Below are positions 7,546 through 16,482 of a stretch of 39,120 bases of DNA, piece by piece; the stretch's first letter is position 1; each line of letters opens with the position of its first letter. Origin of the DNA: Planctomycetota bacterium (lineage in GTDB: Bacteria > Planctomycetota > Phycisphaerae > WQYP01); assembly GCA_021808485.1 (NCBI GenBank), contig JAKBBN010000026.1, positions 1 to 39,120 of the forward strand, given 5' to 3'. Both the position numbers and the translations under genes were made by a program. A model generated the notes under the pieces. The model saw only the letters and a list, made by a program, of their open reading frames with translations, was not told where the DNA came from and did not search any database.

Positions 7546-8291
7546 GCGGACCGCCGCGTGGACGGAGGCGGCGGTTTTCCCGAGCCGGCCACCGTCGATT
7601 GCGGCAAAAACCGGCGGAGCGGGCAGTGATCACACCGGGGTGATGGGCGGCAGTACTGTTTGCCGGTTTTTACGATTTGGGCGTGAAATTCATTATACAG
7701 TTCCACACTTTCCGGAAGTGCGGCAGTCATGAATTGCTGCATTTGGTGATAGCCGGCCGCGGGGGGCAGCAGGTGGTGGCGGAAAAGCAGGCGGCGGGTG
7801 TAGGCATCCACCACAAAAATTCCGCGGCCAAGGGCGTAAAGCAGGATACTGTCTGCGGTTTCCGGACCGATGCCGCGGATTGCCAGCAATTGGGCACGGA
7901 GGATCTGCGTGGGCAGGCGGGAAAGGGCGGAAAAATCCGCATGATGCGTTTCTACAAACCAGGCGGCGAGGTTCCACAGGCGGCGGCTTTTGACATTAAA
8001 ATAGCCGGCCGGGCGGATCAGCGGCGCGATTTCAACCGGACCAAGGCGGTATAGCACAACTGCATCAATGGCGGAAGCGTCCCGCAGGCGGGCGATGGCC
8101 AGCTCAACGCCGCGCCAACTGGTGTTTTGGGTAAGCACCGCGCCGATCATTACTTCAAATGGACTTTCCGCGGGCCACCAGTGTTGATCGCCAAAGTGGC
8201 GGTGCATGGCGGCGAAATATTGCAAAAGAACATTCGGACCGGTGCTGGGGAGCAGGGGAAGGCTGCGCCGTTTTGAGGCGGGCTGTTTCAT
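7542..8291 (-). CDS. HhH-GPD DNA glycosylase, endonuclease III related (MagIII-like)
   Basis: A 249-residue base-excision repair protein of the endonuclease III superfamily. The helix-hairpin-helix is AIRGIGPETADSILLYALG (137-155) and the catalytic Asp is D162 in VVDAYTRR. Position 144 is Glu where bifunctional Nth has the catalytic Lys, as in the COG2231/MagIII branch, so a monofunctional glycosylase is expected. The C-terminal cluster region shows C214-x5-C220-x2-C223 but no fourth Cys, so a normal 4Fe-4S cluster is doubtful. Start ATG 8291 has GGGAG 9 bases upstream; a GTG at 8339 is the alternative. Last gene of the minus-strand group. Confidence 0.82.
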   Translation of the reverse strand: MKQPASKRRSLPLLPSTGPNVLLQYFAAMHRHFGDQHWWPAESPFEVMIGAVLTQNTSWRGVELAIARLRDASAIDAVVLYRLGPVEIAPLIRPAGYFNVKSRRLWNLAAWFVETHHADFSALSRLPTQILRAQLLAIRGIGPETADSILLYALGRGIFVVDAYTRRLLFRHHLLPPAAGYHQMQQFMTAALPESVELYNEFHAQIVKTGKQYCRPSPRCDHCPLRRFLPQSTVAGSGKPPPPSTRRSA

Positions 8292-8330
8292 GCCGACAGG
8301 CTCCCGCGGTGAGTGGCGTCCGGGCGTTTG

Positions 8331-8351
8331 CCGCTGCACGGCGTGCAGCGG
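8331..8351 (-). other. Intercistronic 9-bp perfect hairpin
   Basis: CCGCTGCAC-GGC-GTGCAGCGG, a perfect stem with a 3-base loop, between the small membrane protein stop and the glycosylase start. There is no T run after it on the minus strand, so it may be an mRNA-stabilising or processing element rather than a terminator. Confidence 0.5.
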
Positions 8352-8358
8352 GCGGAAT

Positions 8359-8727
8359 TCAGCGGATGTAGGTGATGGTGGCCGGGCCGGTAAAGATCAG
8401 TCCCAGAACAAACAGCAGATTAATGGCCAGCACCAGCACGCTGAGGCCCAGGGCGGCACGGGCTTTGGGCGCCACGGCGATGGACCCGCCGGCCAGATAA
8501 CAGCCGGCACAATGCAGGAAAAAGCCCATAATCAGGTACTGTTTAACCATGTGCACCGGTGCGGTGGGCAGCAGATGAACGCGAAAATAAATATTGCCGA
8601 TGAAAGCCGCAACGGCCGCAGCCAGCATGATAAACCAGATTACCGCGGTATAGGCCGGTCGGGCCGTGGGTGTGTTATCCGCGGGAATAATATTGGCGGG
8701 GTCGAATGTGATTATGGCGTCGTTCAT
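8359..8727 (-). CDS. Small integral membrane protein, unknown function
   Basis: A 122-residue protein with three hydrophobic helices (AVIWFIMLAAAVAAFIGNIY; MVKQYLIMGFFLHCAGCYLA; ALGLSVLVLAINLLFVLGLI) and a short acidic N-terminus without a signal peptide. The layout resembles YiaA/YiaB-like inner-membrane proteins, but no family is assigned. A Shine-Dalgarno GAGG lies 8 bases before the ATG. It is 74 bases after the RND pump on the same strand, suggesting an accessory role in that operon. Confidence 0.7.
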   Translation of the reverse strand: MNDAIITFDPANIIPADNTPTARPAYTAVIWFIMLAAAVAAFIGNIYFRVHLLPTAPVHMVKQYLIMGFFLHCAGCYLAGGSIAVAPKARAALGLSVLVLAINLLFVLGLIFTGPATITYIR

Positions 8728-8801
8728 GGCAAAACCTCAACTTCACTCCCCCTATGCTACGGAAATTATCGTCATTGGGCAAGCGGCGGCGGATGGTCCT
8801 G

Positions 8802-11800
8802 TTAGTCCTGGGTGTTCAGCGGCAGGCCATGGCCCGGCTTGTTGTGGAATAAAATCCAGTAAGCCACGGGCACCACAAAAAGAGTAAAAAAGGTGGAGGC
8901 AAACAGACCGAAGATCAGCGCCCAGGCCAGGCCGCTGAATACCGGGTCGGTCAGGATGGGGATGGATGAAAACATCGCCGCGGCGGCGGTAAGCAGAATC
9001 GGCCGGAGCCGCACCACGCAGCTTTCCAAAATCGCATCGGCCAGGGGCATGCCGCGTTCCAATGACCGGTGAATAAAATCGATCAGGATAACGGAGTTTC
9101 GCGTCACAATTCCGGAAAGAGCGATCATGCCGATCATGGCGGTGGCGGTAAAAAAGACCGGCGAGGCATAGCCGCCGGGGGTGGAGCGGTCAATCTGGTT
9201 AAGCAGGAAAAATCCGGGCATGACGCCGGGAATGGTCAACGGAATGGCCAGCATGATAATTAACGGCAGCAGAAAGGCGCCGGTCTGGGCGACCAGCAGA
9301 ACATAGATGGCGACCATGGCCGCGCCGAACGCAATTCCCAGATCACGGAATACATGTTCCGTGATGCGCAGTTCGCCTTCGCCGGCAAAATTAACATGAA
9401 CGCCGGGTGGAAGCTGCCAGGCGATTCCGGAACCGTTATGGAAAAATGAGCGGCCGGCCAGCGGCCGGGGTTTAACTTCGTGAATCCAGCCGGCGCCTGT
9501 GTGCGTCATGCCGGCAACGGCCGGGGTGGCGGAATCCCGCAGGCGATCAGCCACAACATCCACCACGGCATTTACCGGCGGGCGGCCGGCAGTATCCGCA
9601 TATACGTACACCAGACGGTGGAGGTCCTTATGGTAAATGGCCTGTCCGGCCTGCCGGTGTTGCCAGTGGCCAAGCTCCGTCAATGGGATCAGGCGGCCGT
9701 TACCCCCGGTGATATTCAACCGGCCGAGCATGGCCGTGCTTGACCGCGCCGGCCGCGGCAGGCGGAGGCGAATTTCAAGCGGTGTGCGGCGTCGGGGTTG
9801 GTGAACCAGGCCTATATCGCTGCCGTGCAGTGCGACGCGCAGCGTGTTGGCGATTTGCGCCGCGGTTATGCCGTTAAGGGCGGCCTTGGTGCGATCAATC
9901 TTAAATATCAGCCGTTTTTCCGGGGCCTGGATGCTGTCGTCGGTATCCACCACGCCCGGTTCCATGGCCAGGCGGTGGCGGACGGTGGAAGCGGCGGCCT
10001 GCAACAGGCGGTAGGGTACGCCGGGATTGCCGGTAACCTGGGCGACAATTGAATCCAGCACCGGCGGGCCGGGCGGGGATTCCACAATGGCCAGTCTTGC
10101 GCCATTTTTTTGGGCGATGGCCGTGAGGGCGTTGCGCATGCGCAGGGCGATGTCATGGCTTTGCATGACGCGGCGGTCCTTGCCGGCGAGATCGACGGCG
10201 ATTTGTGCGTCATTGGGGCCGTTGCGCAGGAAATAATGCCGCACAAGGCCGTTGAAATTCATGGGCGCCGCGGTGCCCACATAGCTGGTGAAATCCACCA
10301 CTTCCGGCTGGATTTTCAGATAACGGCCGAGGGCGGCCGCGGCGGCATCGGTCTGTTCCAGGGTGGTGCCCCGCGGTTCATGCAGCAGCAGAAGCAGGCC
10401 GGTGCCGTTGTCAAAGGGAAGCATTTTCAGCGGCACAAGCCGCTGTGCCGGCAGCATGACGGCTCCGACGGTAATAGCGGCCACCGCGGCCAGAAACAGC
10501 CATCGCAGCGGTGGAAATGTAAGCAGCGGGAGCATGAGCGGGCGGAAAATGCGGTAGCGCAACGTCTGTTTTGCCGCCGCGGCCTGATGCGGATCCGCCG
10601 CTCCCGGCAACGCTTCTTCGCGGGTGATTTTCCATTTATGTTTAAGCACATGATAACTGAGCCACGGCGTGATGGTGACCGCAACGAGGAGGGAAACCAG
10701 CATGGCCACGGGGACGTTAAGGGCCATGGGCCGCATGTACGGGCCCATCATGCCGGTGATAAAAAACATCGGGACAAATGACAGAATGACCGCCAGCGTG
10801 GCCACAAGCAGCGGGGGCAGAATTTCCGTTACCGCACCCAGGGCGATGCGGCGCGATGCCCTGCCGGCAAGGGCGAAGTGGCGGGAAATATTTTCCACGT
10901 CCACAATCGGATCATCCACCAGCAAGCCTAGCGACAGGATCAGGGCGAAAAGAGTGACGCGGTTGATTGTGTAGCCCAGCATCAGATTAACCGCCAGCGT
11001 GATGCCGAATACGACCGGAATGGCCACCGCCACAACCATGGATTCGCGCCAGCCCAGGCCGATCGTAAGCAGCGCGACCACAATGGCCACGGCCACCAGC
11101 AGGCCGACCACCAGCGTATTGACCTTTTCATTGGAAGCCAAGCCGTAATTCCGCGTGACGATGAGCTGCATATCGGCGGGGATAACGGCCGGGGCCAGCC
11201 GGCGGGCCGCACTGATCACCTGCTGCGCCATGGCCACGGCATTGGAGCCGGCTTTTTTTGCCAGGGCGATGGTGATGGCCGGCGTCGGGCTGCCGGGCTG
11301 TTTATCCGGTGAACCGGCGATGATATCACCGCGAAAGCCCGCGGTTTCCGGGAAATTGCGGGCCGGTCCCCAATGGTGCCAAACATAGGAATCCACGGTG
11401 GCGGGTCCGTCGACAATTTTGGCCACGGAATTCAGATACACCGGCTGGTTCCGCCACACGCCCACCACCAGGCGGCCGAGTTGCCGGCTGTTGGTCAGCG
11501 GTGTTCCGGCGATCACCTGGTATTCACGGTTGCTTTCCTTAAAAGACCCGGCTGAAACGCTGACATCGGCCGCCTGCACCGCGCGGCTGATCAGCAGCGG
11601 CGAGATGCCGTATGCCTGCATTTTGACGGCATTGAGGTAAACATGCATCGTCCGGGGCCGCCCGCCGACAAGATAGGCCCGCGAAACATCCGGAATCGCC
11701 GAGAGCCGGGCCAGCAGTTCCTGGGCGGTATCGTTTAAGGCATCGGAAGAGGCGGTTTTGCTGGTTAAAGTAAGCGTGACAATGGGGACATTGTTGATGG

Positions 11801-12254
11801 TTTCCGGTTTTACCGCCCAGCCGGTAACGCCCGGCGGCACCAGGTTCAGGTGCTTGTTGAGTTTGCGGTAGACCTTCATGACGCTGCGCTGTACATCCTG
11901 GCCCACGAAAAACCGGGCTGTGACCATGGCATGTCCGCGCCGGCTGGTGGAGTAGACATATTGCACGCCATGAATCTGATAAATGAGTCTTTCCAGCGGC
12001 GTGGTAACGAGTTGTTCCACACTGCGGGCGCTATGACCGGGAAAATTGACATACACGTCGATCATGGGGACGAGTATCTGCGGATTTTCCTCGCGCGGTG
12101 TGAGCCATAATGCCGCCGCGCCAAGAAGCACGGAAAGCAGGATAAAAATCAGTGAAAGACGGGAATGCAGAAATGTATGGACGGTTCTTTCCAGCAAGCC
12201 GGCGGGCGCACGGGCGGCGGCAGGTTCAGCGCGGACTGCGTGCGGCTCAGTCAT
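8802..12254 (-). CDS. RND-type efflux pump, inner-membrane permease
   Basis: About 1150 residues, somewhat longer than AcrB-type pumps. The first helix is preceded by a Pro/Ala-rich tail. The porter domain begins with PREENPQILVPMIDVYVNFPG and VEQLVTTPLERLIYQIHGV. The proton-relay helix has LILSLGLLVDDPIVDVENI with the paired aspartates. The second half has the matching GMIALSGIVTRNSVILIDF and RLRPILLTAAAAMFSSIPI blocks. It exports small hydrophobic or toxic compounds using the proton gradient with the adaptor encoded just upstream; specificity is unknown. ATG 12254 is chosen because GGAGG lies 8 bases before it; the gene overlaps the adaptor stop by 8 bases. Confidence 0.92.
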   Translation of the reverse strand: MTEPHAVRAEPAAARAPAGLLERTVHTFLHSRLSLIFILLSVLLGAAALWLTPREENPQILVPMIDVYVNFPGHSARSVEQLVTTPLERLIYQIHGVQYVYSTSRRGHAMVTARFFVGQDVQRSVMKVYRKLNKHLNLVPPGVTGWAVKPETINNVPIVTLTLTSKTASSDALNDTAQELLARLSAIPDVSRAYLVGGRPRTMHVYLNAVKMQAYGISPLLISRAVQAADVSVSAGSFKESNREYQVIAGTPLTNSRQLGRLVVGVWRNQPVYLNSVAKIVDGPATVDSYVWHHWGPARNFPETAGFRGDIIAGSPDKQPGSPTPAITIALAKKAGSNAVAMAQQVISAARRLAPAVIPADMQLIVTRNYGLASNEKVNTLVVGLLVAVAIVVALLTIGLGWRESMVVAVAIPVVFGITLAVNLMLGYTINRVTLFALILSLGLLVDDPIVDVENISRHFALAGRASRRIALGAVTEILPPLLVATLAVILSFVPMFFITGMMGPYMRPMALNVPVAMLVSLLVAVTITPWLSYHVLKHKWKITREEALPGAADPHQAAAAKQTLRYRIFRPLMLPLLTFPPLRWLFLAAVAAITVGAVMLPAQRLVPLKMLPFDNGTGLLLLLHEPRGTTLEQTDAAAAALGRYLKIQPEVVDFTSYVGTAAPMNFNGLVRHYFLRNGPNDAQIAVDLAGKDRRVMQSHDIALRMRNALTAIAQKNGARLAIVESPPGPPVLDSIVAQVTGNPGVPYRLLQAAASTVRHRLAMEPGVVDTDDSIQAPEKRLIFKIDRTKAALNGITAAQIANTLRVALHGSDIGLVHQPRRRTPLEIRLRLPRPARSSTAMLGRLNITGGNGRLIPLTELGHWQHRQAGQAIYHKDLHRLVYVYADTAGRPPVNAVVDVVADRLRDSATPAVAGMTHTGAGWIHEVKPRPLAGRSFFHNGSGIAWQLPPGVHVNFAGEGELRITEHVFRDLGIAFGAAMVAIYVLLVAQTGAFLLPLIIMLAIPLTIPGVMPGFFLLNQIDRSTPGGYASPVFFTATAMIGMIALSGIVTRNSVILIDFIHRSLERGMPLADAILESCVVRLRPILLTAAAAMFSSIPILTDPVFSGLAWALIFGLFASTFFTLFVVPVAYWILFHNKPGHGLPLNTQD

Positions 12255-13362
12255 GATATGAGCCTCCGGTCGCCAGCTTGTCACCGGCTTTGAGCCCGGA
12301 AAGAATTTCCCGCAGATCGCCGAATTTGCGGCCCGGCCGGATCAACTGCCGGCGCATCCGGCCGCCCGGTCCGCCGGTGACGATATTGACCATATCCAAC
12401 TGGCCGATTTTTTTTATGGCGGAGGCCGGGATCACCAGGACTTTCTCCTGTCCGATCGGGATTTCCAGCCTTCCGAACATTCCGGGAAAAACGCCGGACG
12501 GAAATGTTCCGGCGGCTTTAACGGTGAAACTTCGCGTCTGTACGCTGACTTTTGGAATGATGCGGCGCACATGCACGGCAAAGCGGCGGTGAAAGCCGGC
12601 GAGCCGCATGGTCAGCGATTGTCCGGGCCGGAGGCGGCGCACATAGGATTCCGGAACAACGGCGGTGAGTTGCATATGGGCCGGGTTGTAGATCCGGGCC
12701 AGATCCTGTCCGGGCATGACGGTGTCACCGGTGTTGACGCGTTTTTCCATCACCACGCCGTTGACCGGGCTGCGGATCGCCGCGTAGCGCAGTTGCGTGG
12801 CGGCGGCCTGCTGGGCGGCCATGGCGCTGACATATTCGGCCCGTGCCGCGGCAAGGCGGGTATCCGCCAGATCCATGGCGGCCCTGGTGATGTCCGCGGT
12901 TTTGAAAAGCTCCGCGGTCCGGCGCCGGTCCAATTCCGCCTGTTTAAGTCCGGCCATGGCCACGGCGGCAGCGGCCTTTATACGGTGTAAATCCGCGGTC
13001 AGGGTTCTATGGTCAAGCCGGACAAGAATCTGATTTTTTTGAACAACAAGGCCGGCGTGGAGACGGCTGAAAATGATTTTGCCCATGATGCGGGGAGCAA
13101 GCACCACCGGCGCGATCGGCTCAATTGTGCCGACGGCGAAAAACTTGACGGGAACGTGCATGATTCGTGCGGTGAGCAGCGGGCCGTGATAGCGCCGCAC
13201 GGGGGCGGATTGGGCAACCGGACCGGCGGAAATTTTTGGAGTCCAATAGTCGCTGAACCAGAGCATGAGCACAACCACGATTGCCGAAAGGATAAGGGCG
13301 ACCGCGAGCCTGGCCACGGTCGCGCGGCGGGGCAATTTCCATTGGAATCGCGATTGTTTCAT
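12247..13362 (-). CDS. RND efflux periplasmic adaptor (HlyD/membrane fusion protein)
   Basis: A 371-residue membrane fusion protein. One N-terminal membrane anchor (VARLAVALILSAIVVVLMLW) is followed by the beta-barrel/lipoyl start (VAPRIMGKIIFSRLHAGLVVQKNQILVRLD), a short alpha-helical hairpin (AAAVAMAGLKQAELDRRRTAEL to QQAAATQL), the second lipoyl half (IRSPVNGVVMEKRVNTGDTV) and a C-terminal domain. It bridges the pump to an outer-membrane channel, which is not encoded in this window. GGAGT is 10 bases before the ATG. The stop overlaps the pump start. Confidence 0.9.
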   Translation of the reverse strand: MKQSRFQWKLPRRATVARLAVALILSAIVVVLMLWFSDYWTPKISAGPVAQSAPVRRYHGPLLTARIMHVPVKFFAVGTIEPIAPVVLAPRIMGKIIFSRLHAGLVVQKNQILVRLDHRTLTADLHRIKAAAAVAMAGLKQAELDRRRTAELFKTADITRAAMDLADTRLAAARAEYVSAMAAQQAAATQLRYAAIRSPVNGVVMEKRVNTGDTVMPGQDLARIYNPAHMQLTAVVPESYVRRLRPGQSLTMRLAGFHRRFAVHVRRIIPKVSVQTRSFTVKAAGTFPSGVFPGMFGRLEIPIGQEKVLVIPASAIKKIGQLDMVNIVTGGPGGRMRRQLIRPGRKFGDLREILSGLKAGDKLATGGSYHD

Positions 13363-13472
13363 GGCAAATCAACTCCGTAGGCCGGCAGCGGCGGACTGTT
13401 TATTTCCCGCAGCCGCACGGTCGGCGGTCGGCTGGAGGGCGCGGCTGCGGCAGTCATGAATGCGGCGCGTGA

Positions 13473-13670
13473 TCAGGTGCGGCTGCAGCGCATGCCCATT
13501 TTTTTGAATACCATTTCGGCGGGGCAGAAATGGGTGAAAGCGGACTGCAAAAGGTTAAGCCCGACAAAGCCCGTCAGCAGAAGCCACCAATGGCTGACCA
13601 GGAGCGTGAGGGCAACGCTCAACAAAACCATCAAGCCTGCCATCGCCCGAATTGCATCTTCAACAGTCAT
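13473..13670 (-). CDS. DUF2892 (YgaP-like) small membrane protein
   Basis: A 65-residue protein beginning MTVEDAIRAMAG with two hydrophobic helices (LMVLLSVALTLLVSHWW; LLLTGFVGLNLLQSAF) and the family's closing FCPAEMVFKKMG motif with its cysteine. In other bacteria DUF2892 is found alone or fused to rhodanese domains and tends to occur in sulfur- or redox-related clusters. The start is set at ATG 13670, with GAGGTG just upstream. It is the first gene behind the promoter at 13728-13756, and the adaptor gene follows after about 110 bases. Confidence 0.85.
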   Translation of the reverse strand: MTVEDAIRAMAGLMVLLSVALTLLVSHWWLLLTGFVGLNLLQSAFTHFCPAEMVFKKMGMRCSRT

Positions 13671-13690
13671 AAAGCACCTCAATCAATCAG

Positions 13691-13711
13691 GGCCGATAAA
13701 TTAGATCGGCC
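13691..13711. promoter_or_regulatory. 7-bp perfect dyad, probable operator of the RND operon
   Basis: GGCCGAT-(7 bases)-ATCGGCC lies between the promoter and the DUF2892 start, at about +10 to +30 of the predicted transcript. This is a common place for a repressor site of the TetR, ArsR or MarR type. No regulator gene of these families is in the window. It could also fold as an RNA hairpin. Confidence 0.6.
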
Positions 13712-13727
13712 ATAAAATAACACTATT

Positions 13728-13756
13728 CTTATATTCAGTTTAGGGCATAATGTCAA
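13728..13756 (-). promoter_or_regulatory. Near-consensus sigma70 promoter of the RND operon
   Basis: On the minus strand: -35 TTGACA (perfect), 17-base spacer, -10 TATAAG (five of six), in an AT-rich patch. The predicted start is near 13721, giving a leader of about 50 bases to the DUF2892 ATG. Confidence 0.8.
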
Positions 13757-13919
13757 GCGACTAAATTCCAAATAAACATTCGTCAAAGTAAAAGGATAGC
13801 ATAAACACCGTTGGAGCGATTGAATGCGGGGCCAACAGTTAATAATTATAAGACCTAATGCTCAGGGGCATTCGGCGGTAGAAATAAAATTCCGCGTCGC
13901 TTGTTACGCAATTCGCGAT

Positions 13920-15632
13920 TTATTTGACCGTGGCAAGCCGCAGGAACGGGTTAAGTTGATTAGCCTTTTGTGCCTCGGCATTTGCGGCTTCCCGATATTT
14001 TTTCTTAAGCGTCAGGTTTGGCGTAATTTCCGCCAAGGCAAGATTCGCTTGATAAGTAACCGCCGGGGCCAGCCATTTTACCGGCGAACGACCCGACGGT
14101 GCGGGATTTAACGCCAGATTCGCATCATCCGTGGCGTTGTTTAAGGCGGTGACTGCCGCCGCGCCACAGGATGCAAGGTCCGTCGGACTTGGCGCGGCTA
14201 CGGGAGCGGTCTGGTTGATCAGCGGGTAAATAGAATCGCCGGCTTTGGCGCAAAGTCCCTGCAGTTTTAATATCTGCAATTTCATCTGGCAGGCCGTGGC
14301 CGTATTGATCGATGCGATTGCCGCCTGCAAATTAAACAGCGATTGGAGGTTATGGTCTTCATTGGCCAGGATCAGCGGATCATTGGGCCGCAGACCGCGG
14401 GTGGCCAACTGGCTGGCATAGATGCTGTTCTTGCTTTGTTCAAACGAAGCCTGTTTAAGGTCCTGCCGGGCCTGATTGGACAGCGCGATGGCGGCATCCG
14501 CCTGGTGCAGGGCGATTTTTAACTGTGCGGCAACCACGGTGAACTGATCCCCGACACTTGGAACACCCCGGTTATTCGCCGAGCCAATGATGACGGCTCT
14601 GGCACCGGCCTGAATTGCGGCAATCCGCCGCAGTGCTTTGGCGGCCACGCTGGCGGCTGTTTTACGGGCGGCGGCGAGTTCAACGGCATGACGGCCGGCG
14701 GCCGCGGCTTGCATGGCCAGCAGATTTTCGTGGGCTTTCGCCTGCGCCAGGTGGGCGGCAATCAATTCAATTTTTTGCGAAACGCCTGCGGCCTGATCCA
14801 TTTTACCCATGGCCTGCTTGTATTCATTAAGCGAAACCGATCCGGTGGAATTATGGGATTTAACCACCAATGCCATCCCCGCCGAATTCAAGGCATCACG
14901 GCGGGATTTGGCGGCCGCAAGCCGGCTTGCAAGCCTGGCAACCTGTTTGTGGGCGACGGCCAGACGTCGCCGGGCGACGACGCGGGCATGCACGGCGCGC
15001 CGCAAGGCGTTTTTGTGCATGACGGCATAAATTTTGTATTCCGTCCGCAATTCCGCGGTCTTGAGGCGGTCGGAATTAAGCAGGGCGGAATCCTGGGTAA
15101 TGGTGTTAAAGCGGGTGGTTAATTCGAGCAAAGCGGCGCTGAGTTTATTGATTCGCTGCTGTGACGCGAGCAGTTCAACCTGGCCTTTTTGACTTTCAAG
15201 CAGACTCTTGAAGTTGTGCCGCAGGCCGCCTTGCGAGATCAAGCTGGCCAGCATTGCGGAAGCATGCCGCAGATCCCGCATGGACGAACGAGGCGCCAAA
15301 TAAGCGGCGGGGCTTTGTTTGGCGCGGGATTCAGCTTGCTGCAGGGCTTCGGGGGAAAGGGGCGAATGCAGAGCGACCGGGAATGAAGCCGCCGGGCGAT
15401 AATCGCCGGCGCTGACCGTAAGACCGGCGGCGTCCTGACTGGCGTAAATGGCCGCCGTATCCGCCTTGCCGGAGGTTGAATTGCCGCATCCCGCCAGGCC
15501 GCAGGCCGCTGCGACCAACGCGGCGGCCGCCGCCAATTGAGGCAGGCGCGGCGTGAGCCCGCGCCGAATACCGGACTTGGCGTGCTCCGCGGTGAATGAA
15601 TTTTCGGTTGCTGAAATTTCCATATCGTGCAT
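13920..15632 (-). CDS. Large helical lipoprotein, unknown function
   Basis: About 570 residues. The N-terminus has a roughly 50-residue cytosolic extension, then a hydrophobic stretch ending in a lipobox (ACGLAGC followed by GN), so it is predicted to be a lipoprotein in the cell envelope. Most of the rest is Ala-, Leu-, Lys- and Arg-rich helix with heptad-like patterns (RVVARRRLAVAHKQVARLAS; AAAAGRHAVELAAARKTAAS), suggesting long coiled coils. The start is the ATG at 15632, with AGGAG 8 bases upstream. It has the length and helix content of a TolC-type channel, but no beta-barrel strands or TolC motifs were found. A paralogue search would be needed to name it. Confidence 0.7.
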   Translation of the reverse strand: MHDMEISATENSFTAEHAKSGIRRGLTPRLPQLAAAAALVAAACGLAGCGNSTSGKADTAAIYASQDAAGLTVSAGDYRPAASFPVALHSPLSPEALQQAESRAKQSPAAYLAPRSSMRDLRHASAMLASLISQGGLRHNFKSLLESQKGQVELLASQQRINKLSAALLELTTRFNTITQDSALLNSDRLKTAELRTEYKIYAVMHKNALRRAVHARVVARRRLAVAHKQVARLASRLAAAKSRRDALNSAGMALVVKSHNSTGSVSLNEYKQAMGKMDQAAGVSQKIELIAAHLAQAKAHENLLAMQAAAAGRHAVELAAARKTAASVAAKALRRIAAIQAGARAVIIGSANNRGVPSVGDQFTVVAAQLKIALHQADAAIALSNQARQDLKQASFEQSKNSIYASQLATRGLRPNDPLILANEDHNLQSLFNLQAAIASINTATACQMKLQILKLQGLCAKAGDSIYPLINQTAPVAAPSPTDLASCGAAAVTALNNATDDANLALNPAPSGRSPVKWLAPAVTYQANLALAEITPNLTLKKKYREAANAEAQKANQLNPFLRLATVK

Positions 15633-15819
15633 TGCGGGCGCTCCTGCCAAAAAATGTCCCGACAACCCGCCGAGAATCATCACTGTATGTACCACCAGCG
15701 GCGGCGACCGTCAACCCTTGCCGGCTTGGCGTGGCGGTTTTTTTTAAGCTCAATCGCCTCCCTGTTTATCGTCATTCGCCCCGGCGGCGAGCGTTGATTT
15801 TTCACCGGGCGCCGAGGCG

Positions 15820-16206
15820 TTATGCCTGCTCCGGCGGTTTGCCTTCACCCGCGGCGATGTACGCCCGGCGGCCGCGGGCATATTGGGCCGGATCGGTATC
15901 GTCCGTGCGGCCGGGGCGGCTGTCATCCGCGGGCGGGTGGGTTAAACCTGCGGCGGAATTTTCCGCGGTGTTGGAGGCGGAATTATTATCGGCGGGGGAT
16001 TGCCGCCACCAGGGATCGTGCGATCCGCAAATGCGCAGATGTATTTTTTTAAGCATGGGGCGGCACCATCCGCAGCCGGTGCCGGCGGAAAGGCAATCGG
16101 AAATTTGCGACGCCGCGGTCGGCTTCTCAATGCGGCAAAAGGCTTCTATCTTCCGTAACGGAACATGAAAGCAGAAGCAGATGGTGTCATCGGGCTTAAA
16201 TGCCAT
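15820..16206 (-). CDS. BFD-like [2Fe-2S]-binding protein
   Basis: A short protein (about 128 residues) with a bacterioferritin-associated-ferredoxin-like domain in its first 60 residues: the C-x-C pair in TICFCFHV, then GTGCGWCRPMLKKI with C-x2-C, the four cysteines that bind a [2Fe-2S] cluster. The tail is long, polar and Pro/Asp-rich with no recognised fold. The start could be the ATG at 16206 or the one six codons earlier at 16224; neither has a good ribosome-binding site. It probably acts in iron release or electron transfer, but no bacterioferritin gene is nearby. Confidence 0.72.
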   Translation of the reverse strand: MAFKPDDTICFCFHVPLRKIEAFCRIEKPTAASQISDCLSAGTGCGWCRPMLKKIHLRICGSHDPWWRQSPADNNSASNTAENSAAGLTHPPADDSRPGRTDDTDPAQYARGRRAYIAAGEGKPPEQA

Positions 16207-16482
16207 GATTCCATTGTAATCCATCGGCCCGTGCGATTGAAACGCCGATCCGCCGGCAATCGGAACGCCGCGGATGAACGCGGGGATTCACACAAGGGAA
16301 AAAGCGGCGGAAATCTGCTATTATACGTGGCGCGCAGCGCGGGGCGGATGGCCTTGGCTGTGCGGCGGATTGCGGATGGAACGGCAATGCCGCCGGACCG
16401 TTTGCGGTGTGTATCCGCCGGTTTGTGTGATGCAAGAAACAGTACAGGAGCGGACCGCGAAAGCGGCCGCCGGATTTATACA

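Noticed and set aside
13920..15632. TolC-type outer-membrane channel for the RND pump
   Set aside because: Lipobox and helices fit, but no beta-barrel strands, internal duplication or TolC motifs are seen, and the gene is upstream of the RND promoter.
15700..15760. Plus-strand T run (GGTTTTTTTTAAG) as a terminator
   Set aside because: No stable stem immediately precedes it and no plus-strand gene ends there.
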